Position numbers and translations under genes: made by a program. This document shows positions 17,335 through 26,140 of a DNA stretch of 64,000 nt, piece after piece (the first letter of the stretch is position 1; the number at the start of each line of letters is the position of its first letter). Below the pieces are notes generated by a model. The model was not told the DNA's origin, made no database searches, and worked only from the letters and a program-made list of their open reading frames with translations. The stretch covers positions 1 through 64,000 of the forward strand of contig CAZUXY010000009.1 in NCBI GenBank assembly GCA_964624235.1, written 5' to 3'. The DNA is from CAZUXY01 sp964624235 (GTDB taxonomy: Bacteria > Spirochaetota > UBA4802 > UBA5368).

Positions 17335-18375
17335 CTAGATTTTCCGAAGCTTATTTAACCGCTCCACCAGGGAATTCAGAAAACACGGGGCGTCTTCATG
17401 TATCACGTAATCGGCGATGTCGTTGAGCGGGGCCTCGGGGTCCCGGTTGACCGACACGATTATGTCGGAACCCACAATGGACGCGGTGTGCTGTATCTGC
17501 CCCGATACGCCGAACCCGAGGTAGAGCCGGGGCTTGACGGTCTTGCCGGTCTGCCCGATCATGCGCTCCTCACCGCACCAGCGGTTGAATACCGGCACCC
17601 TGGTGGCGCCCACCTCCCCTCCCAGCAGGTCTGCCAGTTCGTGGAGCTTTTCGAAGTCCTCCCGGCTGCCCATCCCCCTTCCGCCGGCCGCGATAACCGG
17701 CGCCTTTTCAAGGGATACCTGGGGCTTGTCCCAGCGCAGCGGAGCCGCAAGGCTTTTTTCCCTTATGGACAGCCCTTCGTAATCGAATTCGAAAGGTATC
17801 ACTTCGCACGTACGGGGCGACGGCGCTTCCCTCTTCGTGAAAACCCCTGGCTGTACCGTCGCCATCTGGGGACGCGCGGAGGGACAGACGATGGTGGCCA
17901 CCATGTTGCCGCTGAACGCCGGACGCTTCATTCGCAGGATGGGGCCGTTTTCCGCGGACTCCAGCAGATCCAGTCCCGAGCAATGGGTCGTAAGACCGGT
18001 GGAAAACCTCAGGGCCAGCCGGGGCGCCAGGTCTTTGCCCGCCTCTGACGAGGGGAAGAGCATAATGGAAGGTTTATAGCGCCGGATCAGTTCCGTATAG
18101 AGGGCCGGGAAAAGCATACCGTGATAGTGCTTCAGCCTGGGATGACTGCAGCAGATAATACGATCCGGACCGTATTTCTTTACGGTGTCCAGGTACTGCT
18201 CGGCGTCCAGTGCCGGGACCACCGCATAGAGTTTCTCGCCCAGCCGGTCGGCCAGTTCCCTCCCACGGGTGAGGATTTCCAGCGCGCACTCGGACACGCG
18301 TTCATGGTCCTGGATTTCCGCGAAAACCCACACGTCCCGGCATTCGGAGGGTGTCAATGAGTTCATTTTTTTCAT
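17335..18375 (-). CDS. etfA: electron transfer flavoprotein alpha subunit
   Basis: A 346-residue FAD-binding subunit of Etf, which takes electrons from acyl-CoA dehydrogenases and passes them to the quinone pool or a partner oxidoreductase. The C-terminal FAD domain is clear: GGRGMGS, then IGQTGKTVKPRLYLGFGVSG, QHTASI and NRDPEAPLNDIADYVIHED. The start is uncertain. ATG 18375 (or 18366) is preferred because the longer frame to 18444 would run through a dispersed repeat. The gene lies 239 bases after etfB with two repeat copies between them, so the acyl-CoA dehydrogenase-etfB-etfA operon is interrupted by repeat insertion. Confidence 0.93.
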   Translation of the reverse strand: MKKMNSLTPSECRDVWVFAEIQDHERVSECALEILTRGRELADRLGEKLYAVVPALDAEQYLDTVKKYGPDRIICCSHPRLKHYHGMLFPALYTELIRRYKPSIMLFPSSEAGKDLAPRLALRFSTGLTTHCSGLDLLESAENGPILRMKRPAFSGNMVATIVCPSARPQMATVQPGVFTKREAPSPRTCEVIPFEFDYEGLSIREKSLAAPLRWDKPQVSLEKAPVIAAGGRGMGSREDFEKLHELADLLGGEVGATRVPVFNRWCGEERMIGQTGKTVKPRLYLGFGVSGQIQHTASIVGSDIIVSVNRDPEAPLNDIADYVIHEDAPCFLNSLVERLNKLRKI

Positions 18376-18411
18376 TTTAACTAACCGGTTTACTATTACA
18401 AGGGAGTTCCC

Positions 18412-18442
18412 GCCACAGAGGCACGGAGTCGCAGAGAAAGAC
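18412..18442 (+). repeat. short dispersed repeat, copy 2
   Basis: Reads GCCACAGAGGCACGGAGTCG then CAGAGAAAGAC, closely like copy 1. It lies just upstream of etfA. Confidence 0.65.
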
Positions 18443-18573
18443 AACGGAATAATCCCAATGCATTTTTAAAAGTGAGTGCAATCATTGTCCGGTTTCTTCC
18501 CGTAGCTCAAACCTTCTCCAATAATTTAATAACAATGGCAAAAGGTGAGGTTTCTCGAAATATACTTTAATAT

Positions 18574-18601
18574 ACTTCTGTGTCTCCGTATCCCCGTGGC
18601 A
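18574..18601 (-). repeat. short dispersed repeat, copy 3 (inverted)
   Basis: On the minus strand it reads GCCACGGGGATACGGAGACA then CAGAAGTA. It is oriented against copies 1 and 2, between etfB and etfA. Confidence 0.6.
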
Positions 18602-18614
18602 CTTTAACCCGTTC

Positions 18615-19406
18615 CTAAAACCTTATTACATCATGCTTCTTCAGCTTCGCGATGAGCGCATCGATCTTTTCGGCTGTATCCCCTTCGATCACTTCCCTCT
18701 TCCTTCGATGCGCGAAAACCTCCGACTCCAGCACCCTGGTAGGGGACCCTTTGATGCCGAATTCATCCTCACTGCCGCCGATATGGTCCATCGTCAGGAC
18801 CTCCACCGCTCGTTCAAAACAGGTTTTGATGTCGGCCAGCGAGGGAAACCGCACCACGTTGGTTTCCCGGTTCACCGCCAGGAGCACCGGCGGATCGATC
18901 TGTATCTTCTGGAATTCATGACCGTACAGCCGCTCGACAAGCAGGGAACCGCCGGCAAGTTCAAGCCGGTGTATCTGGGTGACCAGGGGTATCCCGAGTA
19001 GTTCGGACAGCTGGAAAGGCACCGACGAGGTGTTGCCGTCCAGGCTCTCGACGCCGGTAACCACTATGGAGAATTCACCCAGCAGGTGAATGGCCCGGTA
19101 CAGTATTTTTGACGTGACCAGGGCGTCGGAACCGGCGAAACACGGGTCCGAAACGAGCACACACCGGTCCACGCCGAGGCTGTACGCCTCCCGCAGCACC
19201 TCCTCCGCTTTCGGGGGTCCCATGCTGAGGGCGGTAATAGTGCCGCCGTAGCGTTCCCTCAGGGAAAGCGCCGTCTCCAGGGCGTGCAGATCGTCGGGGT
19301 TGATGATCGATTCTCCCTCGGTCCTCACCAGGGTGCCGCCTTTTGGATCCACCCTGATCGTGTCGGTCCCCGGGACCTGTTTTATGCACACCGCGATATC
19401 GAGCAT
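18615..19406 (-). CDS. etfB: electron transfer flavoprotein beta subunit
   Basis: A 263-residue adenine-nucleotide-alpha-hydrolase-fold subunit. It starts with the typical AVCIKQVPGTDTIRVD and INPDDLHALETAL. The nucleotide-binding loop reads GVESLDGNTSSVP, with N where many relatives have D. Together with EtfA it forms the heterodimer that accepts electrons from the acyl-CoA dehydrogenase encoded just upstream. The start codon overlaps the dehydrogenase stop by one base (TGATG), so the two are translationally coupled. Confidence 0.94.
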   Translation of the reverse strand: MLDIAVCIKQVPGTDTIRVDPKGGTLVRTEGESIINPDDLHALETALSLRERYGGTITALSMGPPKAEEVLREAYSLGVDRCVLVSDPCFAGSDALVTSKILYRAIHLLGEFSIVVTGVESLDGNTSSVPFQLSELLGIPLVTQIHRLELAGGSLLVERLYGHEFQKIQIDPPVLLAVNRETNVVRFPSLADIKTCFERAVEVLTMDHIGGSEDEFGIKGSPTRVLESEVFAHRRKREVIEGDTAEKIDALIAKLKKHDVIRF

Positions 19407-20563
19407 CAGGTCCTGGAAAACTCCTTCACGATGGCGTTCCCGATGATGATCTTCATCACTTCGGAGGTGCCTTCGTAGATTTCGGTTATCTTCGCGTCGC
19501 GATAGTACCGTTCGACGGGGAGGTCCTTCACGTACCCGTAACCTCCGAATATCTGCAGCGCCTCACGGCACACGAACATGGCCGCGTCCGATGCATAGAG
19601 CTTTGCCATGGCGGATTCGGTCGCGTAGGGCTTCGTGCGGTCCTTGCGGTGCGCCGCACGGTATATCAGGAGACGGGCGGCGTCCAGGCGGGTCTTCATC
19701 TCGGCAAGCTTGAATGAAACACCCTGGAACATTCCTATGGGGCGGTCGAACTGGGTCCTTTTTCCGGCGTATTCCGCGGCCGCCTCAAAGGCCGCCGTTC
19801 CGATGCCCAGCGCCTGGGCCGCGATGCCGATCCTTCCCATATCGAGGGTCCGCATCGAAAGCCTGAACCCGTCATCCGGTTTCCCCAGCATGTTTTCGGC
19901 GGGCACCCGCACACCGTTGAAAAATATTTCAGACACAGGGTTTCCCCTCATTCCCATCATATCTTCGACCTTGCCCACCTCGAAGCCCGCCATGGACTTC
20001 TCGGTGATGAAAAGCCCGATACCGCGGGTCTTGAGCTTCGTGTCGAAGGTCGCCGCGGTGATGAATACGTCCCCGGTGCCACCGTTGCTGACGAAAGCCT
20101 TCTGGCCGTTAAGTACATAGCAATCCCCGTCGACGGTCGCGGTGGTCCGCAGACCAGAAGCGTCGGACCCCGCGTGGGGCTCGGTGAGGGTGAACCCCCC
20201 GATTTTTCTTCCCGCCGCGAGGTCGGGAGCGAACCGCCGCACCTGTGCGGGCGTGCCGAAAGCGAGGATCGGTGCCAGGCACACCGAGTTGTGCACGGTA
20301 ACCGCGAGTCCCGCGGCGGCGCTCACGCGTGATATTTCCTCGATGACGATGGCATAGCTGATCGAGTCCAGACAGGCGCCGCCGAGTTCCCTGGGAGCCT
20401 GGATGCCCCATATGTTGAGGTCCCCCATCTTTTGCACCACGTGCGCCGGGAGCGGCGTCGATTCCCTGTCCATTACGGGGGCCCACTCCGCCAGCACCTC
20501 CGCGCAGAACTTTTTCATGTTCTTTTTGACCATGCGCTGGGTGGGATTGAGACTTAAATCCAT
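19406..20563 (-). CDS. acyl-CoA dehydrogenase
   Basis: A 385-residue flavoenzyme of the usual family length; it introduces the alpha,beta double bond into acyl-CoA and passes electrons to Etf. Family signatures are present: GGFTLTEPHAGSDASGLRT (FAD/substrate loop), FVSNGGTGDVFI, the helix RTQFDRPIGMFQGVSFKLA, QIFGGYGYVKDLPVERYYRD and IYEGTSEVMK, whose Glu is the catalytic-base position of short/medium-chain enzymes. The chain-length preference cannot be read off. ATG 20563 has AAGGTAAGAG upstream and gives the normal N-terminus MDLSLNPTQ; a longer frame to 20620 exists. Confidence 0.94.
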   Translation of the reverse strand: MDLSLNPTQRMVKKNMKKFCAEVLAEWAPVMDRESTPLPAHVVQKMGDLNIWGIQAPRELGGACLDSISYAIVIEEISRVSAAAGLAVTVHNSVCLAPILAFGTPAQVRRFAPDLAAGRKIGGFTLTEPHAGSDASGLRTTATVDGDCYVLNGQKAFVSNGGTGDVFITAATFDTKLKTRGIGLFITEKSMAGFEVGKVEDMMGMRGNPVSEIFFNGVRVPAENMLGKPDDGFRLSMRTLDMGRIGIAAQALGIGTAAFEAAAEYAGKRTQFDRPIGMFQGVSFKLAEMKTRLDAARLLIYRAAHRKDRTKPYATESAMAKLYASDAAMFVCREALQIFGGYGYVKDLPVERYYRDAKITEIYEGTSEVMKIIIGNAIVKEFSRT

Positions 20564-20721
20564 TAATACTCTTACCTTGCCGTTCAGATAATTTTCCCAC
20601 CGAATCACCGCCGGTGTCATTAGTCAACCCTTTATCGTCCCGGGAGTATTGTTATTGACACCTCATTCGCAGGCGTGGAAACTATACAGTGAAACCGGCC
20701 CTGAAACAGAGGACATCACTC

Positions 20722-21543
20722 ATGAACCAGGCAACCCTCACCGGCCGTAAAGGCCGATGGAGTATTCTCGCTGCAGGCATACTCGCGATCGTCGTTGCCG
20801 GAGGATTTTATTATTTCACCACCACCGTGCACCGGGACATCATCGGCTACCTGACGACGGTGTACCGCGTCGAAAGAAGCGTAATCGAAAACCATCCCAT
20901 ATACGAAGACTGGGCGACACCGGAGAAAGAGCGCGCGCTCAGACGCTTTCTACTCGGCGCGCACCTCGACGCGGTCAGAAAAACCGGTCGCGCGCCGGCA
21001 AGAAACGACACCGATATCGCCGTTCAGGCCGAAAAAAAACTCCTGGTGTCTCTGTCAGAGAGTGATAGATTATATTTTTTTTATAACGTAAAAAAGGAAT
21101 ACCGTTTCCTCGCGCCTTTCGCCGCCGAAGGGCTCAACCGCATCTGCGAACGGTTCCAGCGTAAACTCAACGGGAAAACCGCGGTGCCGCCGGTTAAAAT
21201 CGCCGTTTCTTCGTGCGTGCGGCCCACGGCCTATCAGAAAGACCTGAGGGGAAGAAACGAGAACGCAAGCCTGGAATCGACCCATCCCTACGGCGTCAGC
21301 TTCGACATTTTTTACGACGAATACTTCCTCGCGCTTCCCGAACCACGGGGGGTCTTTCCTCTGTCGAAACGGCTGCAGGCCGCATTGAACCACCGGTTCG
21401 GATTCATGCTGGGAGGGACGCTGCGCCGTCAGCTCCGGGCGGTGCTGGCCGATACGCTGCTGGAGATGCAGGAGGAAGGCGCTCTTTACGCCATACTGGA
21501 AAAACGCCAGCGGTGCTATCATGTGACCATTCTGAAAAAATAA
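20722..21543 (+). CDS. membrane-anchored M15-like peptidase (DUF5715-type)
   Basis: A 273-residue protein with one N-terminal membrane anchor (about 13-35). The extracytoplasmic part has the M15/LAS metallopeptidase pattern S-x-H-x(2)-G-x(3)-D in STHPYGVSFD (residues 186-195) and a final CYHVTIL (His 267), the third expected zinc ligand. SSCVRPTAYQK precedes them, as in D-Ala-D-Ala carboxypeptidases and endopeptidases. A role in cutting peptidoglycan peptides is therefore likely. It heads a run of three plus-strand envelope genes. GAGGA upstream supports ATG 20722 over GTG 20689. Confidence 0.75.
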   Translation: MNQATLTGRKGRWSILAAGILAIVVAGGFYYFTTTVHRDIIGYLTTVYRVERSVIENHPIYEDWATPEKERALRRFLLGAHLDAVRKTGRAPARNDTDIAVQAEKKLLVSLSESDRLYFFYNVKKEYRFLAPFAAEGLNRICERFQRKLNGKTAVPPVKIAVSSCVRPTAYQKDLRGRNENASLESTHPYGVSFDIFYDEYFLALPEPRGVFPLSKRLQAALNHRFGFMLGGTLRRQLRAVLADTLLEMQEEGALYAILEKRQRCYHVTILKK

Positions 21544-21559
21544 ACCGTGAGGTCCCCTG

Positions 21560-22264
21560 ATGCATAGTAAAAAATTTTTGCTCTTCGCCGTACCGGCGGT
21601 GCTGTTCATAGGCCTGTTCCGCTTCGTTACCGTCACCGTTAAGGTGCATGAAACCAGTGCGCCGGGTTTTACGCCGTTTAAAGACGACGCCCTCGCGTTG
21701 AAATACGCACCGGTCTTCCGCTGCCTTCGGGAATACGGCGTCCCGACAGCGGTGTACTACCGTGCGTCGCGTGATGAAAAAGGGAACACGCATATCGCCT
21801 ATCACCCGGTGTGGGAGCGTGAAACCAACCATGCTCCGGGCCTTATGCCCTTGCTCAGCCGGATGCTGTATACAGGAGGACTGAAGTTACAGCGGACCAT
21901 GTTCGGAAAAGGTGACGTAGAGGCGGTCGGTTTCACGATCGACCCGAAGGGCGTAATCGTGCGAATCGATTATGAAACAGCGAAGGATTATGATCCGAAG
22001 AAGTTCGGGGTGACCCACCGGGATGTCTCGCTCACGGGAAGGTTCGCCCCGCCCATAATCTTCCGGGTCATCTCCTGGAACCATCTCTTTGACATGGTGC
22101 GTCCCGGCACGGTAATAACCGGCAAAGACGATGTCGATGTCAAACCTGCACCTGCCTATTTCACCCGTAGTCTCTGGGAAGAATACGGAATGTTCAAAAA
22201 ACACGAGACGCGGCTGAAAAAGAACCGCGCGCATTTTCTTTATGAAAGGGAATGGGTTGAGTAA
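21560..22264 (+). CDS. hypothetical exported or membrane-anchored protein
   Basis: A 234-residue protein I do not recognise. It has an N-terminal signal or anchor (KKFLLFAVPAVLFIGLFRF) and a soluble remainder with a few aromatic-rich stretches (VYYRASRD, HIAYHPVWERETNHA) and a central beta-rich region. It contains no cysteine pair or metal motif that I trust. It starts 16 nt after the M15-like gene with GTGAGGT upstream and is followed 51 nt later by a penicillin acylase gene, so it is most likely co-transcribed with cell-envelope enzymes. Confidence 0.72.
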   Translation: MHSKKFLLFAVPAVLFIGLFRFVTVTVKVHETSAPGFTPFKDDALALKYAPVFRCLREYGVPTAVYYRASRDEKGNTHIAYHPVWERETNHAPGLMPLLSRMLYTGGLKLQRTMFGKGDVEAVGFTIDPKGVIVRIDYETAKDYDPKKFGVTHRDVSLTGRFAPPIIFRVISWNHLFDMVRPGTVITGKDDVDVKPAPAYFTRSLWEEYGMFKKHETRLKKNRAHFLYEREWVE

Positions 22265-22315
22265 CAAGAAGCCCTCGGTGTTTACCGGGGAATACCATAA
22301 CCGGGACGCAACCAG

Positions 22316-24826
22316 ATGAACACGCCTGTAAAAGTCATAGCAGGAACGGTCCTCGTGGTACTGTTCACCGGCTGCGCCCTGCTCCAACCCCGGTTCAGAA
22401 AGTCCCTGGACCCGCAGGAGGGTACGGTCGTGCTGAAAGGTCTTTCAGGGAAAGCCTTTATACGACGCGACTCCATGGGTGTCCCTTTCATCGAGGCCTC
22501 CAATGAAGACGATCTTTTCCTCGCGACGGGTTACGCCCATGCCTCGGACCGGCTGTGGCAGATGGTCACGATGAAGATGACCATCCAGGGCAGGCTGTCG
22601 GAGATATCAGGAAAGGATACCCTGCCCATAGACCTGTTCATGCGCACCCTGAACGTGAAGTCCCATGTCGCGGAGGCCATGTCCGAGCTGGACCCCCGTT
22701 CCCGGCGTATCCTCAAAAATTACGCCGAAGGGGTCAACGCCTATATCCGGAGCCATCAGGATCTCCCCGCGGAATTCATCCTCGCCCGTTACCGGCCCGA
22801 ACCCTGGAAGGACGAGGACTCGCTCTACATTTTCGCCATGCTGAACCTTTTTCTCTCATTCAATTTCCTGGAAGAGCTGGACTACCTGGTGGTCTCGCAG
22901 GCGATCGGCTACCGGAAGGCCGCGTGGCTGGTGCCTGTATATCCCGACGAACCGTTGCCCTTCGACGAAGCGGAGAAGCTCGCATCGATCCCCGGGCAGG
23001 AGCTGTTGAGACTCCTGGCGCGGTGGAAAGACATCCGCGGCGGCCTTAAAAAATTCATCCCCCTGAACGTCCCCGCATCGAACAACTGGGCCCTCGCGCC
23101 GGTAAAGACCAGGAGCCGCAAATCCCTCCTCGCCAACGACACGCACCTGGTGCTCGCTATGCCCTGCCAGTGGCTCGCCGTTCATCTTAAATGCCCGGGA
23201 TACGAGGCGGCGGGCGTCGCGGTGCCGGGGATCCCCATAATAACGCTGGGATACAACGGCAAGGTGGCCTGGGGAGCCACCATGGTAACCGCGGACAGCC
23301 AGGATATCTTCATAGAAAAACTGAAAGAAGCGGACGGAAAGACCTGGTACCTCTATCGGAACCGATGGATACCCGTGGAAGAACGCACCGAAACGATTGA
23401 GATCAAAGGGAAAAAACCTTACATCCTTCCCGTAAGAAAAACCCTGCACGGGGTGCTGCTCAACAGCGCGCTGGAAAAAATGCCCTACCCGGCCGAGCTC
23501 CCGGTGCAACCCGTTCCCATGAAATCACCGTACGGCCTCGCCCTGCGCTGGGCGATGGAGGGTATCGGCGTATCGCTGAGAGGTTTCTATAATCTCTCAC
23601 GCAGCAGGTCAGTCACCGAGGCCGGACGCGCGATGAAGGACATTAAAAGCATATATCTGAACATGGTATACGCCGATGCCCTCACTATCGCCTGGCAGGT
23701 TACGGGCGCGGTCCCGGTGCGTAAAAAGGGACGGGGACTCCTCCCCTCGCCGGGATGGGACGGACATTACGACTGGACGGGTTTTCTGCCCTGCGAAAAA
23801 CTCCCCCGCCGGATCAACCCCCCGGCGGGTTACCTCGCCACGGCGAACAACCGGACGGTGGGGAAGGACTTCCCCTATAACCTTTCGGCGACATGGTATC
23901 ATCCCGACCGTGCGGACCGCCTCAGGGAAGCGCTCGGCCCCATGAAGAACGCCACGCTGGAAGACATGGAAAAACTCCAGGCCGACCGTATCTCGCCCAT
24001 GGCGCTCAAGGCCCGTCATGTGATTTTCAGTGGCGCTCTTGCGGCCGACATCAGAAAGACCATCGACTCATGGAAGGAGGGGAAACGCAAGCGGCGCGCC
24101 CTTGAAGCGCTTTCATTTCTCGATCCCTCGAGGTTCAACGGCGAAATGAAGGAGTCATCGGCGCCGGCGGCGGTCATGGGATGCTTCTTCCACGCCTTTG
24201 TGCACCGGACCTTCCTGGACGAGCTGGGTCCGGAAAAAAGCACGCGGTGGCATTCCTTCATCGAGCTGAACGCGATATCCTACTCGGCCCCCGAAGACCA
24301 CCTGCTGCAGCGGGACGACTCGCCCTTCTGGGACAACATCACGACAGGGCAAAAGGAAACCAAAGCCCATATTATCGCCGAATCGCTGGCCGGCGCGGTG
24401 GAACTGTGCGAGAAAAAAATGGGACGGGACCGCCGGAGATGGCAGTGGGGAAAGATTCACACCTACCACTGGAAGCACGATATTTCCAAAGCGACGTCAC
24501 TCTTCAACAACTACCTGAACCGCGGTCCCTTCCCCGCGGGCGGCGATGTCCATACCATCAACGTGGCGGGATTCATGTGGGGAAGAAATTTCGATGTCTG
24601 GATGATCCCGGCGATGCGTATGCTGGTGGATTTCGGAAGGGACGAACCCCTGTATCTGGTGCTCTCCATGGGACAGTCGGGCAATCCTTCAAGCCCGCAT
24701 TACGACGACATGCTTCCTCTCTACCTGGAGGTGAAGAACCGCTCCATGCCCTTCAGCGCCGAGGGGATACGCAGACACTACACCCGCGAACTGCGGCTGC
24801 TGCCGGGAAGCCGGGCTGATAATTGA
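22316..24826 (+). CDS. penicillin acylase family lipoprotein
   Basis: An 836-residue Ntn-hydrolase precursor. It begins with a lipoprotein signal, lipobox LFTGC with Cys 20. The alpha region has RDSMGVPFIEASNEDDL and GYAHASDRLWQM. The beta subunit begins at Ser 255 in PASNNWALAP, the autocleavage site that becomes the nucleophile. TANNRTVG and ATMVTADSQD are further family motifs. The family hydrolyses amide bonds of penicillins, acyl-homoserine lactones or other N-acyl compounds; the substrate is unknown here. As a lipoprotein it would act at the outer or inner membrane surface. A second, diverged copy lies at 44998-47346. Confidence 0.92.
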   Translation: MNTPVKVIAGTVLVVLFTGCALLQPRFRKSLDPQEGTVVLKGLSGKAFIRRDSMGVPFIEASNEDDLFLATGYAHASDRLWQMVTMKMTIQGRLSEISGKDTLPIDLFMRTLNVKSHVAEAMSELDPRSRRILKNYAEGVNAYIRSHQDLPAEFILARYRPEPWKDEDSLYIFAMLNLFLSFNFLEELDYLVVSQAIGYRKAAWLVPVYPDEPLPFDEAEKLASIPGQELLRLLARWKDIRGGLKKFIPLNVPASNNWALAPVKTRSRKSLLANDTHLVLAMPCQWLAVHLKCPGYEAAGVAVPGIPIITLGYNGKVAWGATMVTADSQDIFIEKLKEADGKTWYLYRNRWIPVEERTETIEIKGKKPYILPVRKTLHGVLLNSALEKMPYPAELPVQPVPMKSPYGLALRWAMEGIGVSLRGFYNLSRSRSVTEAGRAMKDIKSIYLNMVYADALTIAWQVTGAVPVRKKGRGLLPSPGWDGHYDWTGFLPCEKLPRRINPPAGYLATANNRTVGKDFPYNLSATWYHPDRADRLREALGPMKNATLEDMEKLQADRISPMALKARHVIFSGALAADIRKTIDSWKEGKRKRRALEALSFLDPSRFNGEMKESSAPAAVMGCFFHAFVHRTFLDELGPEKSTRWHSFIELNAISYSAPEDHLLQRDDSPFWDNITTGQKETKAHIIAESLAGAVELCEKKMGRDRRRWQWGKIHTYHWKHDISKATSLFNNYLNRGPFPAGGDVHTINVAGFMWGRNFDVWMIPAMRMLVDFGRDEPLYLVLSMGQSGNPSSPHYDDMLPLYLEVKNRSMPFSAEGIRRHYTRELRLLPGSRADN

Positions 24827-24834
24827 AACAACAC

Positions 24835-24871
24835 AAAAACTCCACCCCGGAGTCATCGGGGCGGAGTTTTA
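24835..24871. terminator. bidirectional terminator
   Basis: Hairpin AAAACTCCACCCCG / CGGGGCGGAGTTTT with one A-C mismatch, flanked by A-rich and T-rich tracts. It lies between the convergent penicillin acylase and LysM genes and can act in both directions. Confidence 0.85.
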
Positions 24872-24982
24872 CACCTCTTAAACTACAGTGTTCGAAAAAC
24901 AGCTTGTCAGCCGACCTGAAACCGCACCCTTCTGCGGGCGGGTTCAGAATGCGACTGAAAAACGGCGGACCCGGTTACCCGC

Positions 24983-25918
24983 TTACTTCTTTACCGGAAC
25001 CTGGATACGCTGGCCGTTATAGATGAGGTTCGGGTGCACTATCTTACCCTTGTTGGCATCATAGATCTCTTTCCACCGTTTCCAGTCGCCGTATAGTTTC
25101 TCAGCAATCTGGATCAGTCCCTCTTTTTCCTGTACGGTGTAGAACTCGTAACCCTCGGCCGGTACCTCTTCTTTTTTAACAGGGACAACGGCTGCTTTCT
25201 TTACGATCTTCTCTTCGGGCTTGCGCACTTCCTCAGGCTTGCGCACCTCTTCGGGCTTCTTTATCGCCGCTATATCCTTCAATTGCTCAACCTCCCCCGG
25301 TTTCCTTTCGGCCGGCACCACAGGCTCTTTATCGGGGCCCGTTTTGGGGGATTCCGTCTTCTTGATTATCCTGGGAAACAGCAGTATGCCGGCAATCACC
25401 GCCAGCACGACCACCAGCACCAGAACCGGTATCCTGCTCCCCTTTTTCTTTTCAGCGCGGGCCGCGGGTGCGGGCTTACGGGCCTTCAGCGACTCCTGCA
25501 CTATCTCCCTGGCCCATTCCACATACTTCAGTGCCGCGAAGCTTCGTATGGTCTTTATCCTGAAGGCGCTGTAGAGCAGTTGCGCGTCTTTTTTACTGAG
25601 TCCCTGGAGCGCGTCCAGCGGCGCTTTCGTAAGGGCCTTGAAGGTTTTCTTTTCATACTTTTTGTCGAGTCGTTCCTTGAAGCGGAGCATTTCCACTTCC
25701 CCGGCGTCATCCCCCGCATCGGCCAGTTCGCAGATTTCCTTCGCCCACTGGGCGTATTTGAGGTTTGCCAGGTCCCGTATGGTGTTCAGGTTGAACGCTT
25801 TTTTGAGTTTATCCGCGTCTTTGGGACTGACCCCCTGCAACGCGTACAGAGGAGCGCCCGGCAGGTCACCTATCGGTCTGTTTTCGAATTCCTTGATCAG
25901 TTTATCTTTCAATTCCAT
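24983..25918 (-). CDS. LysM-domain inner-membrane protein with two helical repeats
   Basis: A 311-residue protein. The N-terminal cytosolic part holds two similar repeats of about 65 residues (PLYALQGVSPKDADKLKKAF and PLDALQGLSKKDAQLLYSAF), which resemble helix-hairpin-helix-type units. Then come one membrane helix (IPVLVLVVVLAVIAGILLF, about 168-186), a charged low-complexity spacer with three KPEEVR-like units, and a C-terminal LysM domain (FYTVQEKEGLIQIAEKLYGD...IYNGQRIQVP) that should bind peptidoglycan or chitin-like glycans. It is probably an envelope-spanning scaffold. A ribosome-binding AAGGGG is present. Confidence 0.85.
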   Translation of the reverse strand: MELKDKLIKEFENRPIGDLPGAPLYALQGVSPKDADKLKKAFNLNTIRDLANLKYAQWAKEICELADAGDDAGEVEMLRFKERLDKKYEKKTFKALTKAPLDALQGLSKKDAQLLYSAFRIKTIRSFAALKYVEWAREIVQESLKARKPAPAARAEKKKGSRIPVLVLVVVLAVIAGILLFPRIIKKTESPKTGPDKEPVVPAERKPGEVEQLKDIAAIKKPEEVRKPEEVRKPEEKIVKKAAVVPVKKEEVPAEGYEFYTVQEKEGLIQIAEKLYGDWKRWKEIYDANKGKIVHPNLIYNGQRIQVPVKK

Positions 25919-25991
25919 GGTACATTCCCCTTTTGAATTATTTGTGTTGTTTATCGGCGTGAATGATCGATCGACTGTGTGTCATAGTAAT

Positions 25992-26020
25992 AACGTACTA
26001 CACGGGGACGGCAATTTCAA
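25992..26020 (-). promoter_or_regulatory. putative promoter of the LysM gene
   Basis: On the minus strand TTGAAA (26015-26020), 17-nt spacer, TACGTT (25992-25997), about 75 nt before the start codon. Confidence 0.45.
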
Positions 26021-26140
26021 GTTAAATACGAGGGTGACGTTCCATTTAACGGCGGGGTCTGTCGTGTCACGCGCGGCGTGTTCGGCATCGCCACCCCGAT
26101 GAAGAAGTTCATCGCGGGGAAACGGCGGGTAAAGAGTTTC

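Noticed and set aside
17129..18601. Insertion-sequence ends around etfA
   Set aside because: The repeats are short, no transposase gene lies between or near them, and etfA is intact; no target-site duplication was recognised.
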